From Zygnema cylindricum (taxonomy: Eukaryota; Streptophyta; Zygnematophyceae; Zygnematales; Zygnemataceae), in contig JBBHKE010000834.1 in the NCBI GenBank assembly GCA_037447655.1, forward strand, positions 396,499 through 456,498: a DNA stretch of 60,000 nt, read 5' to 3'. Within the stretch, counting starts at the first letter, position 1, and each line of letters opens with the position of its first letter. Positions 36,044 through 47,698 of this stretch are shown here, one piece after another. The translations under genes were made by a program, and so were the position numbers. The notes below the pieces were generated by a model, which saw only the letters and a program-made list of their open reading frames with translations, searched no databases and was not told the origin of the DNA.

Positions 36044-36285
36044 CACCGCTAATCGTTATTAGTGTTTATAACAATAATTCGGTCGCGACTTTTTTTGACA
36101 AAAAATTCACAAAATAGAGTTAACAACATTATTTAAGGACGTGGACTATAATCTGCCACGTCTCCTTGCATTAAATTAGTAATGTTAATTTTAATTTCGC
36201 ATTAACACTAATAAATTTTTAACACTAATAACGATTCGCGGTGCAGTTAACAACTTAACACTACACTAATAGCGATCCACAGTTT
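36044..36285. mobile_element. MITE of the GCTATTAG family
   Basis: Starts CACCGCTAATCGTTATTAG after TA and has AACACTAATA repeats at its right side; two possible right ends (36243 or about 36285). Its centre (TCGGTCGCGACTTTTTTTGACAAAA) matches the element at about 54668-54822. Confidence 0.6.
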
Positions 36286-37025
36286 ACCAAATTTGTACTA
36301 ATGGCGACTCAAATTGTACTATTTCCGACAAGCTGACGTGGGCGCTTGCGCACAGCCGAAAACACGACACGTGTGCGAATATCATTTCCCTTTGGACCCG
36401 AACTGAGGTCAGTTCCGCCATTTTCTAAAACTGAACCATCGCCGTAATTTTTGAGGCAAACTGTTTCCTGTTCCGTCAATTTTTGTACTTATTCTGTCGT
36501 TTAGTCGGGCACAACTCTCTTAGCTTTGTCGTCTAGTGGGAGACGAGTATACGTTTTCGAGATTTTTCATTTTCGCCAGAATTCTAAGTACGGCGAATTT
36601 TGGCGGCGAATTTTGGCGGCGAATTTTAGCTTCGTATTTTTCACTTGACGCAACCTTTGTTTTACGTTTTTATCTTCGTTTTTTTCTACAATTATTTACC
36701 ATTTTCTGCTACTTTTTTTTTTTTGACTTTTATTCAGGCTGAGCTAATACATTAAAATTTTTACATATCTGCATTTGTGAACTGAAAAAAAAAAAAAGAG
36801 GAGGTAAAATGGCGTTTTCCGGCAGCTTGAACCGATGAGTCTCGATTCCGGACCCTCTCGACCTTTCCCCCTCTCCCTCTCTTCCCCACTCTCTCCCTCT
36901 CTCTCCTCCACCCTCCCACTCTCTTTATCCCCTTCTCTCCTCTCCCTCTCTCTCTCCCCCTTTTGGTTCATTAATTTTTTCATTATTTAGCATTATTTCT
37001 AATTCCTTAGCTTGTTTGAATACAG
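36286..37025. other. Region upstream of LysM copy 2
   Basis: Includes a short triple GAATTTTGGCGGC repeat at 36594-36627, a poly(T) run and a CT tract (36850-36960) homologous to the one upstream of copy 1. No 5' exon of the LysM gene could be assigned. Confidence 0.5.
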
Positions 37026-38514
37026 GATTTGTTGGGATTATGTGGATCTCCATCCACACCAAATTCGGTACCGGAGGAAACCCGTGTGAAAGTATTTTCT
37101 TCGGATTCGACCAATTTCTTTCCGTGTTCCGTTATTTATACCACAATACAGGTGGGCAATTAAATATGAAATATGAACCTTTTTCTTGCATATAATTATC
37201 CCATTTTTTCCCTTTATTACGAAATTTCAATCATAAAAACAAATAAATAAGTTATAATTTACCATACAGTTTCTAAACAATTGGACATCGATAAAAAAAT
37301 TCTTTTGTTTTCATGTCAACTCTAATTTTTGCGTCATCTCATATATGAACTTTATAATTTTTTAGGCTTTCCATAAATACATTCCGTAAAAACATTCCAT
37401 GAAAACATTCTGTAAAATTGTTTCTTCTAAAATCATTCATAGAACAGTGACAAAAATATTATTTCCTCGTTATATATCTTATTTATTTTATTCATTTTTT
37501 TTTTTTTTTTTCAGGGAGACACTTGCAATAAAATTACTTCCACTTTTTTGGATCCTTCGACTTTTCTCAATTCAAAAAATTTAGAAAAAATGAATTCCGA
37601 GATTCGATTAAATTGCTCCGATCCTAATACCCCTTTAGAATCTCAGAAAGTGGTAAGTAATTGGGTTTTACTTTTATTCAATCGATAATTTTAATTCGAT
37701 CAATAATAATAATTTAAAAGTTTTACTCCCTTTTTTAAACAAACTTTGAGTTTTCATCGAACTTCTTACCTGTCTATATTTCCAAAAATTGAACAATAGA
37801 GTTATTTCTTTACCGTCATTCTTATTATTACTGTCATTTTTATTTTGGTCTACACAATTATATATTTACTGTCCCCTCGCTCCTTCCCTTGCTGTTTTTT
37901 TTTTTTTTGTAGATTTGTGTACAACAGAGTTTCGAACCGAAAGAACTTATTTTGGAGGATAATTATTCGGTGAAAGAAGGAGAGGAGGGATGTGAATCTC
38001 TTTACAAAAATAACTTTTCGGCTCTCGATTTTTTTTATCTTAATCCCGGAATAAATTGCGGCAATATCGTTCCCGGAAATGTGGTATATTTTCTTTCTCC
38101 CTTTTTTTTTTTTTTTGCATAACACTCTGATTGCATTTTTATGTTTCTTTCTTTGTCTTATTTATGAATAGTTGTTACTAAAAATAAATTGAATTTCTGC
38201 AATTGGTATACAGCCAGTTTTTTTTTTTTTTATTCCTAATGAGTTTTTACGGACCATTTATGCTTATTTTTTTTATTTTTTTGTAATTTGTTTATTTTTT
38301 TGGGCAGGTTCGCATAGGACAAAATGGGATAGTCACATGTGGACAAATTTGTACTAAAAGAGTGACGCTCTCAGTACCAACTCTTTGTACTTCTGTTATA
38401 GCAAATTATTTAAAGGGTAAGTATACTGTATTTTGTCTTTATGACAAACTTTCTTTTCAAACATGTCAAACTTCAAATTCTTTATCTCGAGGAAAGATCA
38501 TTTGTTATCCGTAA
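37026..38514 (+). CDS. Two-LysM protein with six-cysteine C-terminal module, copy 2 (5'-partial)
   Basis: Same four-exon structure as the paralogue at 28704: 37026-37151, 37515-37652, 37913-38083 and 38308-38514, with identical exon lengths and phases (213 residues). LysM 1 reads IYTTIQGDTCNKI ... QKVICVQ. LysM 2 reads NYSVKEGEEGCESLYKNNF and DFFYLNPGINCGNIVPGNV. The tail keeps six cysteines and ends RGKIICYP. Exons 1-3 are close to copy 1; exon 4 differs at many amino-acid positions. Introns and at least 500 bases of 3' flank also align, so this is a segmental duplication. Start codon and signal peptide were not found, as in copy 1. Likely a secreted or wall-associated GlcNAc-polymer-binding protein; that is family inference. 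Confidence 0.78.
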
Positions 38515-40203
38515 TAATCGAAAAGATTTTGTCGAAACGTTAAAATTTGAGGAGAAATTGTTCGTGTTTTTCAGTAAATAGAAAGTACGAAAGAAAGAAA
38601 AACATAATTTATGGTCAAAAATCAATAGGTGGGAGAGTATTTCTTTTTCTATTTCATTTTTTCAGTTATATAGGAGACAATATGTTGAAAGGATAAAATG
38701 TTGTGGAGATTATGGAAGGGTCTTTTATTTTTCCACTTGTCTACATTAATTTAAGTCTATTACCAGTTGAAAGTTTTATAAGCTTTTTAGTTTAGTTTCA
38801 TGTACAAATCGTTGGTAAATAGTTATATATGCATAACATTGTACTATAATTTATGATTATTGAATCAAGAAAATTTCATGTTTTATCGAAGTACACGTGA
38901 AAAAAGAATGTCATTGTTGTTGTTACTTTTCTGCTTGAATTGTGAAGGTTTTGCGGGTTATTTTGTTGCCTATTTGGTATTTTTCTCTGCCATGTTTTTG
39001 CTACTCATTTTACTTTTAAATGGCATTATTAACTGTTAATTTCCTCTTTGGCGCTATTGGAACCCATTGTTGATATTTGTCGATATCGATTTTGTTGTTT
39101 GTTTTTATCTTTCTTTGATACAACTTGCTAATATCTTTTGATATCGTTTTCGTTTTCTTTCCCTCCCTCTTTCCCTCCCTCCCTCCCTCCCTCTCCCTCC
39201 CTCCCTCCCTCTTTCCCTCCCTCCCTCCCTCCAGTGTTGACAACCTGATCGTAATAAGTGTGGAGAAATTCGGTTTAATCTACTACAGAAAGGGGAGGAA
39301 TAGAAAAGACTGCCTCTGAATCAAGTGCTGTGGCTGTAGATGATTGTTTCTTGGGATGTGTTTTTATCAATGGAATAGACCCACCTCTGAATTAAGTGCA
39401 GTGGTGGTTTTCGATCATTCTTTGTAAGGTCGTTTTATCAATTGGTTTCTTATCATGTTCCCATGATTGGTTGACTATTCCCAATAGTTAGTAGATCAAT
39501 AAGTGAAGGGGTTAGAACGTAATCAATGGATGATTGAATATTAGTTTTACGACACCACAGTTGCACATGTAAAATTATATAATTAGAATTTATAAAATAT
39601 AGAATTCGTAAAATAATGAAATTGCCAATTTTCTTTCGTTTAAGGATTCGTTGTAAATGCCTAAACAACAGTAAACAATGTCCTCTCAAATCTTCTTTTC
39701 CAAAATAAATGTAGTTGTTTTATATTTCTCCAAAAAGGCCAGAAAACTTTCAAATAAAAAAGTAAAAACTGCTGTACTCAAATGACAAAGTTCCAATAAT
39801 TTTCTTTCACAACCAAACTGGGATTACATTAATTTACATCAATTTTAAGCTCAAATGCTTTGGAATTTCAGCCAAAAACTCACTTCCCCTTTCCATGCCC
39901 AACGGAAAAGTACGATTAACGGAAAATGTGAATAGTCATGGATTATAGTAAACTATGTCATCAATGTATGACCTCCTTCATTTTGTTAACAACACATCAA
40001 TTTCAAAAGGACATCCTATGTGTCAATTTGACACGATCTTTTTGCAAAAATGATACGAAATACTCGAATTAAGAAAGAGACATCCACAAAGTCTAATAAA
40101 ACCGAAGGATAAAACAAAATTCAGCAAATTCCAAGACATTATCTATCCCGTTAACTATTTCAAAAACTCTACTTATGCTTGTTAACTATTCTTTACAAAA
40201 CTA
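38515..40203. other. Region downstream of LysM copy 2
   Basis: 3' flank shared with the other copies continues to about 39150. A CCCTCCC tract follows at 39153-39233, then AT-rich sequence with no supported gene. Confidence 0.6.
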
Positions 40204-41582
40204 TTATGCGTGAGATGTTAAATATTGGTCCAAATCGGCTTTTATGGCACTTAAGGCACCCTCGGAAGTAAACTTTATTTTGTCGTCTTTCACAGTAATG
40301 AGTACTTTGGCTTGAAAAGCATTTGAGTAAGCATTAGGGTTACAAAAGGCTTCTACAAAAACTTCTCCGGCTTCAATATCTCCGTTAAGTCGATACTCCA
40401 TGCTTTGCCATCTTTTCGGTCTATCTGCCTTCTCTTTCTCTTTGAAAGTTGACAGAAGAGACGAAATCGAGTCGTCGAGACGTTTCGCGGCCTCAACGGA
40501 AAACGGCAAAGAAAGTGACGTTTCGCCGATGTGGAAAGTGATCGGTGCTTTGGCTGCTTATAAAAACCATATTTAAAAAAACGGATATTTTAGGGTTTCA
40601 GGGTTTTTCAAGCTCCTGGGTTTTTTGAAGGTTTTAGAGTTTTTGTGAGGTTTCAGGGTTTTTCTGTAAGTTTTTTTAGGGTTTTATTTTAGAAGTTTTA
40701 GGGTTTTTTAGAAGGGGATGTATGGTCAATGTGAAAAGTATTTGGTGCCTTAATTGCATAAAAAAAAAGGAAAAAAAAAGTTAGAATTCATTTTTTATTA
40801 GACATTAAATCAACAAGCAAGGGAAAAAGAGAAAAAGGGGAATTAAAGGCAGTCAAGCAAAAATATGAAAGATTTTTTTTTTTTTTTTTTGCATAATGTA
40901 TGGAATTCAAACTACAACTGCCTTTAGAGAAATTCAATTTATTTTTAGATTCAAATTTCTTCTAACTCCAGATTACTTGTAAATTTAGACTAGAAATTAC
41001 TTATATTTATGTTTTATGGTTTGCATCTTATGTTTATGCTTGTGCTTATGCTTACGTTAATGTTTATATTTTTGGTGGTATTTATGTTTATAAATTTATT
41101 TGTTGCTTAATATCGATATCGATATTCACATCGATGTTGGCATTTACATTCTGATTTTGTATTTGCATTTACATTTTAGATTTACTTTTACTTTTAAATA
41201 TACATTTATATTTAGATATACATTTACTTTTACCATTTACATTTATATTTAAAATAACGTTTTTACATTAGCATTTAATTTTACAAATTTTACATTTTAA
41301 GAGCGTTTTTTTACCTTGAACTGCAGTACTGCATGTGACATTTGTCACAGATTTGGATGTCAAGAGCACCCTCGAAACCCGGAATGACACGTGTTCCGGT
41401 TTGCTTTTCCGGAGAAATTTTCCGGGCTGCCCGAAAATTTCTCCTCTTCTAGAAGAAGCAGAAACGACACAAAATGCCTTTTGAAAGCTTAGAGTGTCCG
41501 TACATTTTGTAAAAAGAAGACTATCAGAGGCTTTACTGATAAAAGGAGTGGAAGCGGTTAAAACCTTATCCATGGCAATCAT
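40204..41582 (-). CDS. Conserved-looking small protein with plastid-transit-like N terminus, function unknown
   Basis: Two exons, 41582-41315 and 40556-40204, join within an Ala codon and give 206 residues. The start is the ATG at 41582 (MIAMDKVLTASTPF). The first 90 or so residues are rich in Ser, Thr, Lys and Arg and poor in acidic residues, like a chloroplast transit peptide. The mature part has an alternating beta-rich pattern: APITFHIGETSLSLPFSV, then an amphipathic helix AAKRLDDSISSLLSTFKE, then RWQSMEYRLNGDIEAGEVFV, AKVLITVKDDKIKFTSEGA and a C-terminal helix. I do not recognise the family. The balanced composition, clean GT/AG intron and domain-like pattern support a real gene. Plastid location is inference. 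Confidence 0.7.
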
Positions 41583-41594
41583 CACTTTAAGAAA

Positions 41595-41705
41595 AGAGAG
41601 AGGGAGAGAAAGAGAGAGTTAAGGGGAGAGAGAGAAAGAGAGGGAGAGAGAAAGAGGGAAAGGGAGAGAAAGAGGGAAAGGGAAAAGGAGAGGGAGAGTG
41701 AGAAG
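41595..41705. repeat. GA-rich tract upstream of the plastid-like gene
   Basis: GAGAGAAAGAGGGA units on the plus strand, which is a CT tract in the probable 5' UTR or promoter of the minus-strand gene that starts at 41582. Confidence 0.8.
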
Positions 41706-42135
41706 TCAAAGTGAACAAGATAAGCTCATGTACGGATTGTACAAAAACCCTAAGATTCCACTCGTACCTTATTCGCGGTCAGGATTCCTAACAAACAAAA
41801 ATCTTATATCGAGCGGCGATTACGCACGAGTGTCATATCGTATGCACTGATACCGTATTGCGAATCGCTATTAGTGTTGATGTTTTTTTGCCACTTAGGG
41901 TGGACTTCCATTAGGCGTCTCAGTAATTGTACGGAAAATTTTACCTTCCATTAGGTCGCGACATTAAACCACTTTTTATTTGCGTGGCTCATTCTGGTTG
42001 GTAACACGTAGGTTAATATTAGATGCTTAAAATCTTGAAAGAATCTTAGGGGGTGTCCCCATGTAATCGGTACTTTGATAAAGTATTTTGGACTGTAGTA
42101 AAGATTCTCCGTACTACTTTGAAGAGCGTCCCAAT

Positions 42136-42598
42136 CATAGTTCAAAAGTAGGCGTTTCTATTGTAGGTCTTTTGTCGGCACCTTCATCGTAAGTTGTGTT
42201 ATGGGCTTTTCATGTGATCGTCTTAAGTCGCTACTTTGATCAGAGACCGTCCGATCGTCCAAATCTGACAATAGTCCTATCGTAAGTTGTGTTATAGGCT
42301 TTTCATGTGATCTTCTTAGATCGCTACATTGATCGGAGACCGTCCGATCATCCGAATCTGACGGTTTAAATAAAAAGTCGCTCAAAACTCACATAAAAAG
42401 ATTTTTTTGTCCGTTTTTTTTTTTCAAATTTAGACATGACGTTTAATTCTCTATCGATCCATGTGCAACTCAACCCTGTTACAATTTTATTTCATTTTGC
42501 GGCCAATACAGTATGGGTCATAAGGTCATATACTCATATTGTATGTTTTGCGTACAATAGGCATATTGTATGGGTGTACCACCTACTTTTGAACTATG
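42136..42598. mobile_element. Nested element with CATAGTTCAAAAGTAGG ends
   Basis: 463 bp with 17-bp inverted ends CATAGTTCAAAAGTAGG, lying inside the 3.16-kb element. The same end occurs alone at about 27543, next to another copy of the interior repeat (27778-27850). Confidence 0.75.
42180..42362. repeat. Tandem pair of a roughly 95-bp unit
   Basis: Two copies containing TAAGTTGTGTTATGGGCTTT ... CGTCCGATCGTC ... AATCTGAC. A third copy occurs at about 27778-27850 and runs straight into the CT microsatellite there. Confidence 0.8.
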
Positions 42599-45368
42599 GT
42601 CCATAGTTGTTCACGGCGATTAGTGCGAACGTACCGTACGTGACGAATTATACGTAACAAACGCATTGAACCTTTTGATCAAATCGCAAAAAAACGTTAA
42701 TGAATTTCCTTCCGTACTATTCCGTACATAAAAAAACAAAAAACTATTACATATAACGCAGTTTGCAAGTTTTTCCTGGTAAATGAGCGGTAAAACAATA
42801 AACTCTTTATATTTTTATCACACTCTTCGCTTGCATCGGAATTTTTTCACCAACTGGTAGTCCAGTCGATCACCATATAGTACGTTACGCACTAGATGTA
42901 CCCGGGTTTGAATGCCACGAAGGTAAAATTTTATGAATTTCGCCTGTCCGAGCTTATCTGACAGACAAACACGGCCGCCTTCTATCTACCTTCTTTCTCT
43001 ATCTCGCAGACAGCGCGCAGACAGCGCACAGACATGGCTGCCTTCTGCCTGCCTTCTTTCTCTATCTCGCAGACAGCGCAATACTCCAAAAAAATAAAAT
43101 ACAGACCAAGAACAAATGACATTTTTCACATTCAACAATTTGCACGACATAGAAATTTGCACGATTTCTGGGCATGATTGCTTTTGTCGAAGTCTGGAGG
43201 CGAGGATAGTAAAAAGTTTGGGAGGGAGGAGGGTAGGATATGGGGAAGCGGCTTCCTCACATTTTCGTTTTCAATGTTCCATGGCGTCTTTTTAAAAAAA
43301 AAAATGAAGAAGACGCCCGTACAAATTTCAAATTGAACGCGCGAAATTATTGTGACGTACGTCGTCTCTTTTCGAAAATGTCCGTACATTTTCGATTATA
43401 TAACGTACAACTTCCGTGGTATTCCTGTTCAGTTCACTGAACAGAAAGTACCAATAAGTACGACGCATATTTCCCGTTTTTTTCCGTACATATCCGTAAA
43501 AAAATGTGCAGTTACAGTAATTTGTTTACATGTTTCCATAAATTTCCAGTTTCAGTTTACAGTAGACGTTTTTTTACGATTTTTTAAAAAGTCACGAATT
43601 ATACGTTTCAATCGGAAAAAAGGAAAAAAGCGCGCGATTTGAACAACTATGTTATGGTCTCAATGTGCGAAAATGAAATGGGACCTTTGACATGTGACGG
43701 TTGTAGACGTAGGTACATCTTGTGACGATTGAAGACGACTACAAAACTTCCGACGATTGGTGACGCCAACAAAAACAACGACACTGGTAGACGTCAAGAT
43801 TTTTGTGAAATTGTAGACGTTTAGGGTTTGGTGACATTGTGACGTCACGCTCACTCGTGACAACGTCGACGTCACTGATTGAAAAACTTTCCGCCATGAT
43901 TTCCCGATATCGTTTTTTCGACTTTTTTCACTTAATTTGCCATTAAAATAAACCCTAAAAATTCTCAAAGAAATAGAAATCAAAGATCTTTCATTTAATA
44001 TCAATATTGTCGTGCCTCATTCTAAAAAGTGTGAGATGACAGCGATAGTGTGAGAGGGAGAGGGGAGAGGCGACGACTGCGTAAAATTTTGAAAAGGACC
44101 CATGAATGAAAGTGGAGGTCCGAGACCCTTGCAATTTTTTTTCCGTACATGCGCGTGACGAGCGCGGAGAAAAATAGTGAGGACTCTCCTTCGCCCTTTC
44201 CCGCTCGCGTGACGCGTGCGTGGGTCGTTTTTCATTCGTTGTTTGGGTTGTACTTTAACTAAAAACACCCCCTCGAGGTGATTTTAAAATAAGTTTTTTT
44301 TTGGGCTAGATTCTCTTGCCCGGGGGTCGAAAAGGGGAAAACGCCAAAATGCGTTCACATGACGACAAACACGCCGTACATTCAAAGTATGAATTGACGT
44401 TCACTATACTTTGGTAAAAACGATTTTCTCGTACGGCTGAAGTTTTTGTCAAAGTTCCCTGAATTTCAGGGCAAAGAGACAGAGATAAGTAGATACTTTA
44501 AAACATTGGGACACCCTCTTAGGATGCAAAGCCTGAACGCAATATCTGTACGAGCGGAGGTAATATATGTACCCGCGAAGGAAAAATCTGTACCGTCGGA
44601 GGTAATTAATGACTCGTACAGCGGGCATTAAATGTACTACCAAAAATTTCAAAACGCAACGACAAAAAGGCGGCGACAAACTTTGATAGTGGGAGCGTGA
44701 CGGGATAATTCGGCAGATTCGCAGCCACCTTGACGGAAGGCACATGGCCCTTGCAACGTGTACGCACATACCCGCGCGCTCATCGTGGTTTATTTTTACC
44801 TTTTCCACGCGGCCTATTTTTACATATTCTATATTCGAGAATTGTCCTCCCTATGCACGGTCTTAACAAACTGTAGGGTTGGTGACGTGGCGTCACAGAT
44901 AAAAAGTGCAATTGAATCCGACGGTCCTAGTTTATGCCAACAACCTTGGACAATTTTTTGTAATGTTGTTTTTCGCTGAAAAAAAAATTGTACGAACTTG
45001 TACGAAACGGTACGGCCGTCAATAAAAAACCCCACTTTTTCGCTAATGGAAGTCCACCCTTAATACACATTTTCTCCGTGCACACATGTCGGATTGTAGA
45101 TCTGACGGTGGCGATGGAAAGGTAAGATTCTCAGCTTCCGATCGGTTGTCTCAAAATTGAAAATTGGACAAATGTGTACCAGAAAAAAGGTGTTTTAAAG
45201 CGACAAATAAATTATTAACACTAATAGCGATACACGGTGTACTTCCATATGATGCATAGCGGGAAAAACATATCGTCTCGTATCGTATTTTATTATATCG
45301 AATAGAATTGGATCACCACATGATTAGTCAGGAAACAAATGCAGCTAACCGATATGTCTTGGTTAGTG

Positions 45369-45581
45369 CACCGCGAATCGCTATTAGTATTAATGTTTTT
45401 TTTGCCACTTAATACATATTTTCTCCACACCTGTCCGATTGTGGATTTGACGGTTGCGACTGAAAGGTAAGATTTTCAGCTTTCGATTGGCGGTCTCAAA
45501 CTGAAAATTGGACAATTGTGTAGGGAAAAAGTATGTTTTAAGTGACGTAAAAATTATCAACACTAATAGCGATACACGGTG
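45369..45581. mobile_element. MITE of the GCTATTAG family
   Basis: 213 bp, from CACCGCGAATCGCTATTAG to CACTAATAGCGATACACGGTG. The interior (TTGCCACTTAATACATATTT, then its inverted counterpart) closely matches the split MITE at 41853-45239. Confidence 0.8.
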
Positions 45582-45590
45582 TTCCTGATG

Positions 45591-45975
45591 CAGAGGTCGC
45601 AATCGGGTACCTAGATATGTACCCGACCGTTACCAAACCGCCCAAGTTGGATCCGGAACGGATTCGGGTGCCAAATTTTGGGGGCCGGTCAGATTCGAGT
45701 GGGTGATTCACAAAAAAAAGGGCACGGTCGGGTGAGCAAAAAACGAAAAAAAAAATGAAGGTTTTGTACTGCCCATACTATCCAACATTATTGTGCTTTC
45801 TGCTCGTAGGTATCGTGGAAGGTAAGAGGGATATGTACCATTCATTTTGTACATATTCGGGTAAGGGAGGGTACGGGTAGTCGCGAGAAATGGAGTTTCG
45901 ATTAACTTTTATGATTTTGAAGAAAAAAAAGTTGTCGGTTTCGGCTATCTAAAAGTTTGACTTTTGCGATATCTA
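45591..45975. mobile_element. Second hAT element copy, inverted and degenerate
   Basis: Starts CAGAGGTCGC and contains GGATCCGGAACGGATTCGGG, the reverse complement of part of the element at 35306. The right end is degenerate (TTTGCGATATCTA). The flanking 8-mers TCCTGATG and ACATGATG match at six positions. Confidence 0.7.
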
Positions 45976-46225
45976 ACATGATGCCATATAGCGGCGTTAT
46001 TTTGGGCATTACGTGAAGGGTTGTAAAAGGGTTTCAAGGGGTTTAAACCATGGAATTCAGTCCGTGTGGCTAAGATGTTGCTTCTCTGTAAAGTGGTCAT
46101 AGATTTTGATGGAGAAAAAGAGAAAAAAGAAGAATGTGGAGAAAAAGTGAGACGGTTAAAAAAATGGAGATAATAGAGATAGTGGCGGAGGTGGTTTTTT
46201 GCATTACACATATGCCATTTTTCTC

Positions 46226-47106
46226 AACCCTTTTTACGAAGCTAGTTCGAGGGTCCAAGTTCAATTTTTGATAAGGTTGTTGCCAAGCATTCAACACGAG
46301 CTTCTCGAGGCACTTCCCTTTAACTCATCACGTGCCCGTTTTCTCTATTGCGACGGCCCAATTTTGGAGCTTGGCTATTGCCTCTCCCTAGTCTTTTCTC
46401 TATGAGACATTGTCCTTTAACCCAACACAACCCATTTGCTTCATTGCTCCCATGAGTGATAGTACATTCAAGCACATGACATTGTTCTCGAAACTATTGC
46501 AACTATTACTTCTAAGGGAAGGTGTTTTGTTTGTCGAGAGGTTTGCATACATTTGTCGCGGTAGATCGATATTGTTTTGCCCAATTGTTCTCGTCTTATT
46601 TTTGGTGACATTCTTTTGGCGAACCCTGTCTCGGTCACTAACAAAGTCGTACGCCGGATAGCTCGACATGTTGAAGCCACCAAGACTTTATTAAAAAGTG
46701 TGATGGTAAACCATCTAAGTCCACGAGAACAAAATGGAGCAGCAATGCCAAAACTGAAAAAACACGTGTGGAGGGAAGCAGGAGAGAGAGTAAACTACAT
46801 GTTGAAGTGGTTTTGTTTGTCTCTGCCAAAAATAAGTAGCGCGATTATACTCACCACAATGTTATAGATGACTTTTTTGCGATGGCGGTCAAGATATTTG
46901 TTGTTTCAGAGTTTCTTTCGATGAGTTTCTCTCTACTTGTGGTGAACGCTTTTTCAAAAGGAGGAGCCTTGGGGGCACTCCCGTTCTATTCTTACTCATT
47001 TTCCACCATTTTTTGGATATGCTATAGCTGCTATGGATCATCGACTCGTTTTGGAATTCCATCTACGTGCTCCTCAAATATCCATGATTCAAAGGGTCTC
47101 TTTTAG
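46226..47106 (+). pseudogene. Decayed C-terminal part of a non-LTR retroelement ORF, copy A
   Basis: Frames include ELLEALPFNSSRARF, then after frameshifts LIFGDILLANPVSVTNKV and RRIARHVEA, aligned with copy B downstream. A GAACAAAATGG-like stretch follows. Stops and frameshifts are frequent. Confidence 0.5.
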
Positions 47107-47698
47107 TAACTCTTTAGTTATATTGAAGCTCTGTTCGGTAGTATTTGTTCGGGTACGCTACGCATATATTAGAATCGAATGACAAGTATACCCGCAATCT
47201 TCTTGCCAGTGTCAGGTTAGGCAAATGTTTATGTAATTTGCACATTCACGGTACTTTTGTCCACGGTAACAACAACCAATAGTTGACTTTTTGTTGCCTG
47301 TAACAGTTCAGTACCAGTTTTTGGCCATATCGTCTTACCTCTCACATTCGAAGTGGTATTGGTATTTCAACCTTGTACTAATTTTTTTATTGTGTATTAA
47401 ATAATATAAGCATTTCTAGTACGTATTATACGGACACTGGATTCAAAATATGCCATGTGATTTAAAAATACATCACATTATCTGCAAAATACCATCCTAA
47501 AAAAAAGTCACTATTTTTTCTCTTGAAGTACTTTCCAAAAAGTGTCGTCAAAATAAATGAACACTAATACAAAGATTTTACTTCTCATTAGAAAACCTTT
47601 TCTTTTACCAAAACCTACTTGATTATGCCCATGGCTTTATTTCAATGTGTCGAGATATTCAGTTGTTTTGATGTGTCTTTGGACTAGTTTCTTCGTGC

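Larger units (their letters stand above)
41898..45059. mobile_element. 3.16-kb Harbinger-like element with TTA target duplication, inside a MITE
   Basis: Perfect 17-bp terminal inverted repeats GGGTGGACTTCCATTAG, flanked by TTA at 41895-41897 and 45060-45062. The 3-bp TTA duplication fits PIF/Harbinger. The interior is a mosaic: a nested element at 42136-42598, a tandem pair near 42180-42360, and stretches shared with 25.2-25.9 kb. No DDE transposase or Myb-like frame is recognisable, so it is non-autonomous. Confidence 0.82.
41853..45239. mobile_element. MITE of the GCTATTAG family, split by a larger transposon
   Basis: The left part (41853-41897) has CGAATCGCTATTAGTGTTGATG and the right part (45060-45239) ends AACACTAATAGCGATACACGGTG, with TA at both outer edges. 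Removing 41898-45059 and one TTA restores an element of about 225 bp like those at 35009 and 45369. Confidence 0.8.
45240..46225. other. Spacer with adjoining MITE and hAT copy
   Basis: Holds the MITE 45369-45581 and hAT copy 45591-45975, listed separately. The remainder shows no gene. Confidence 0.6.
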
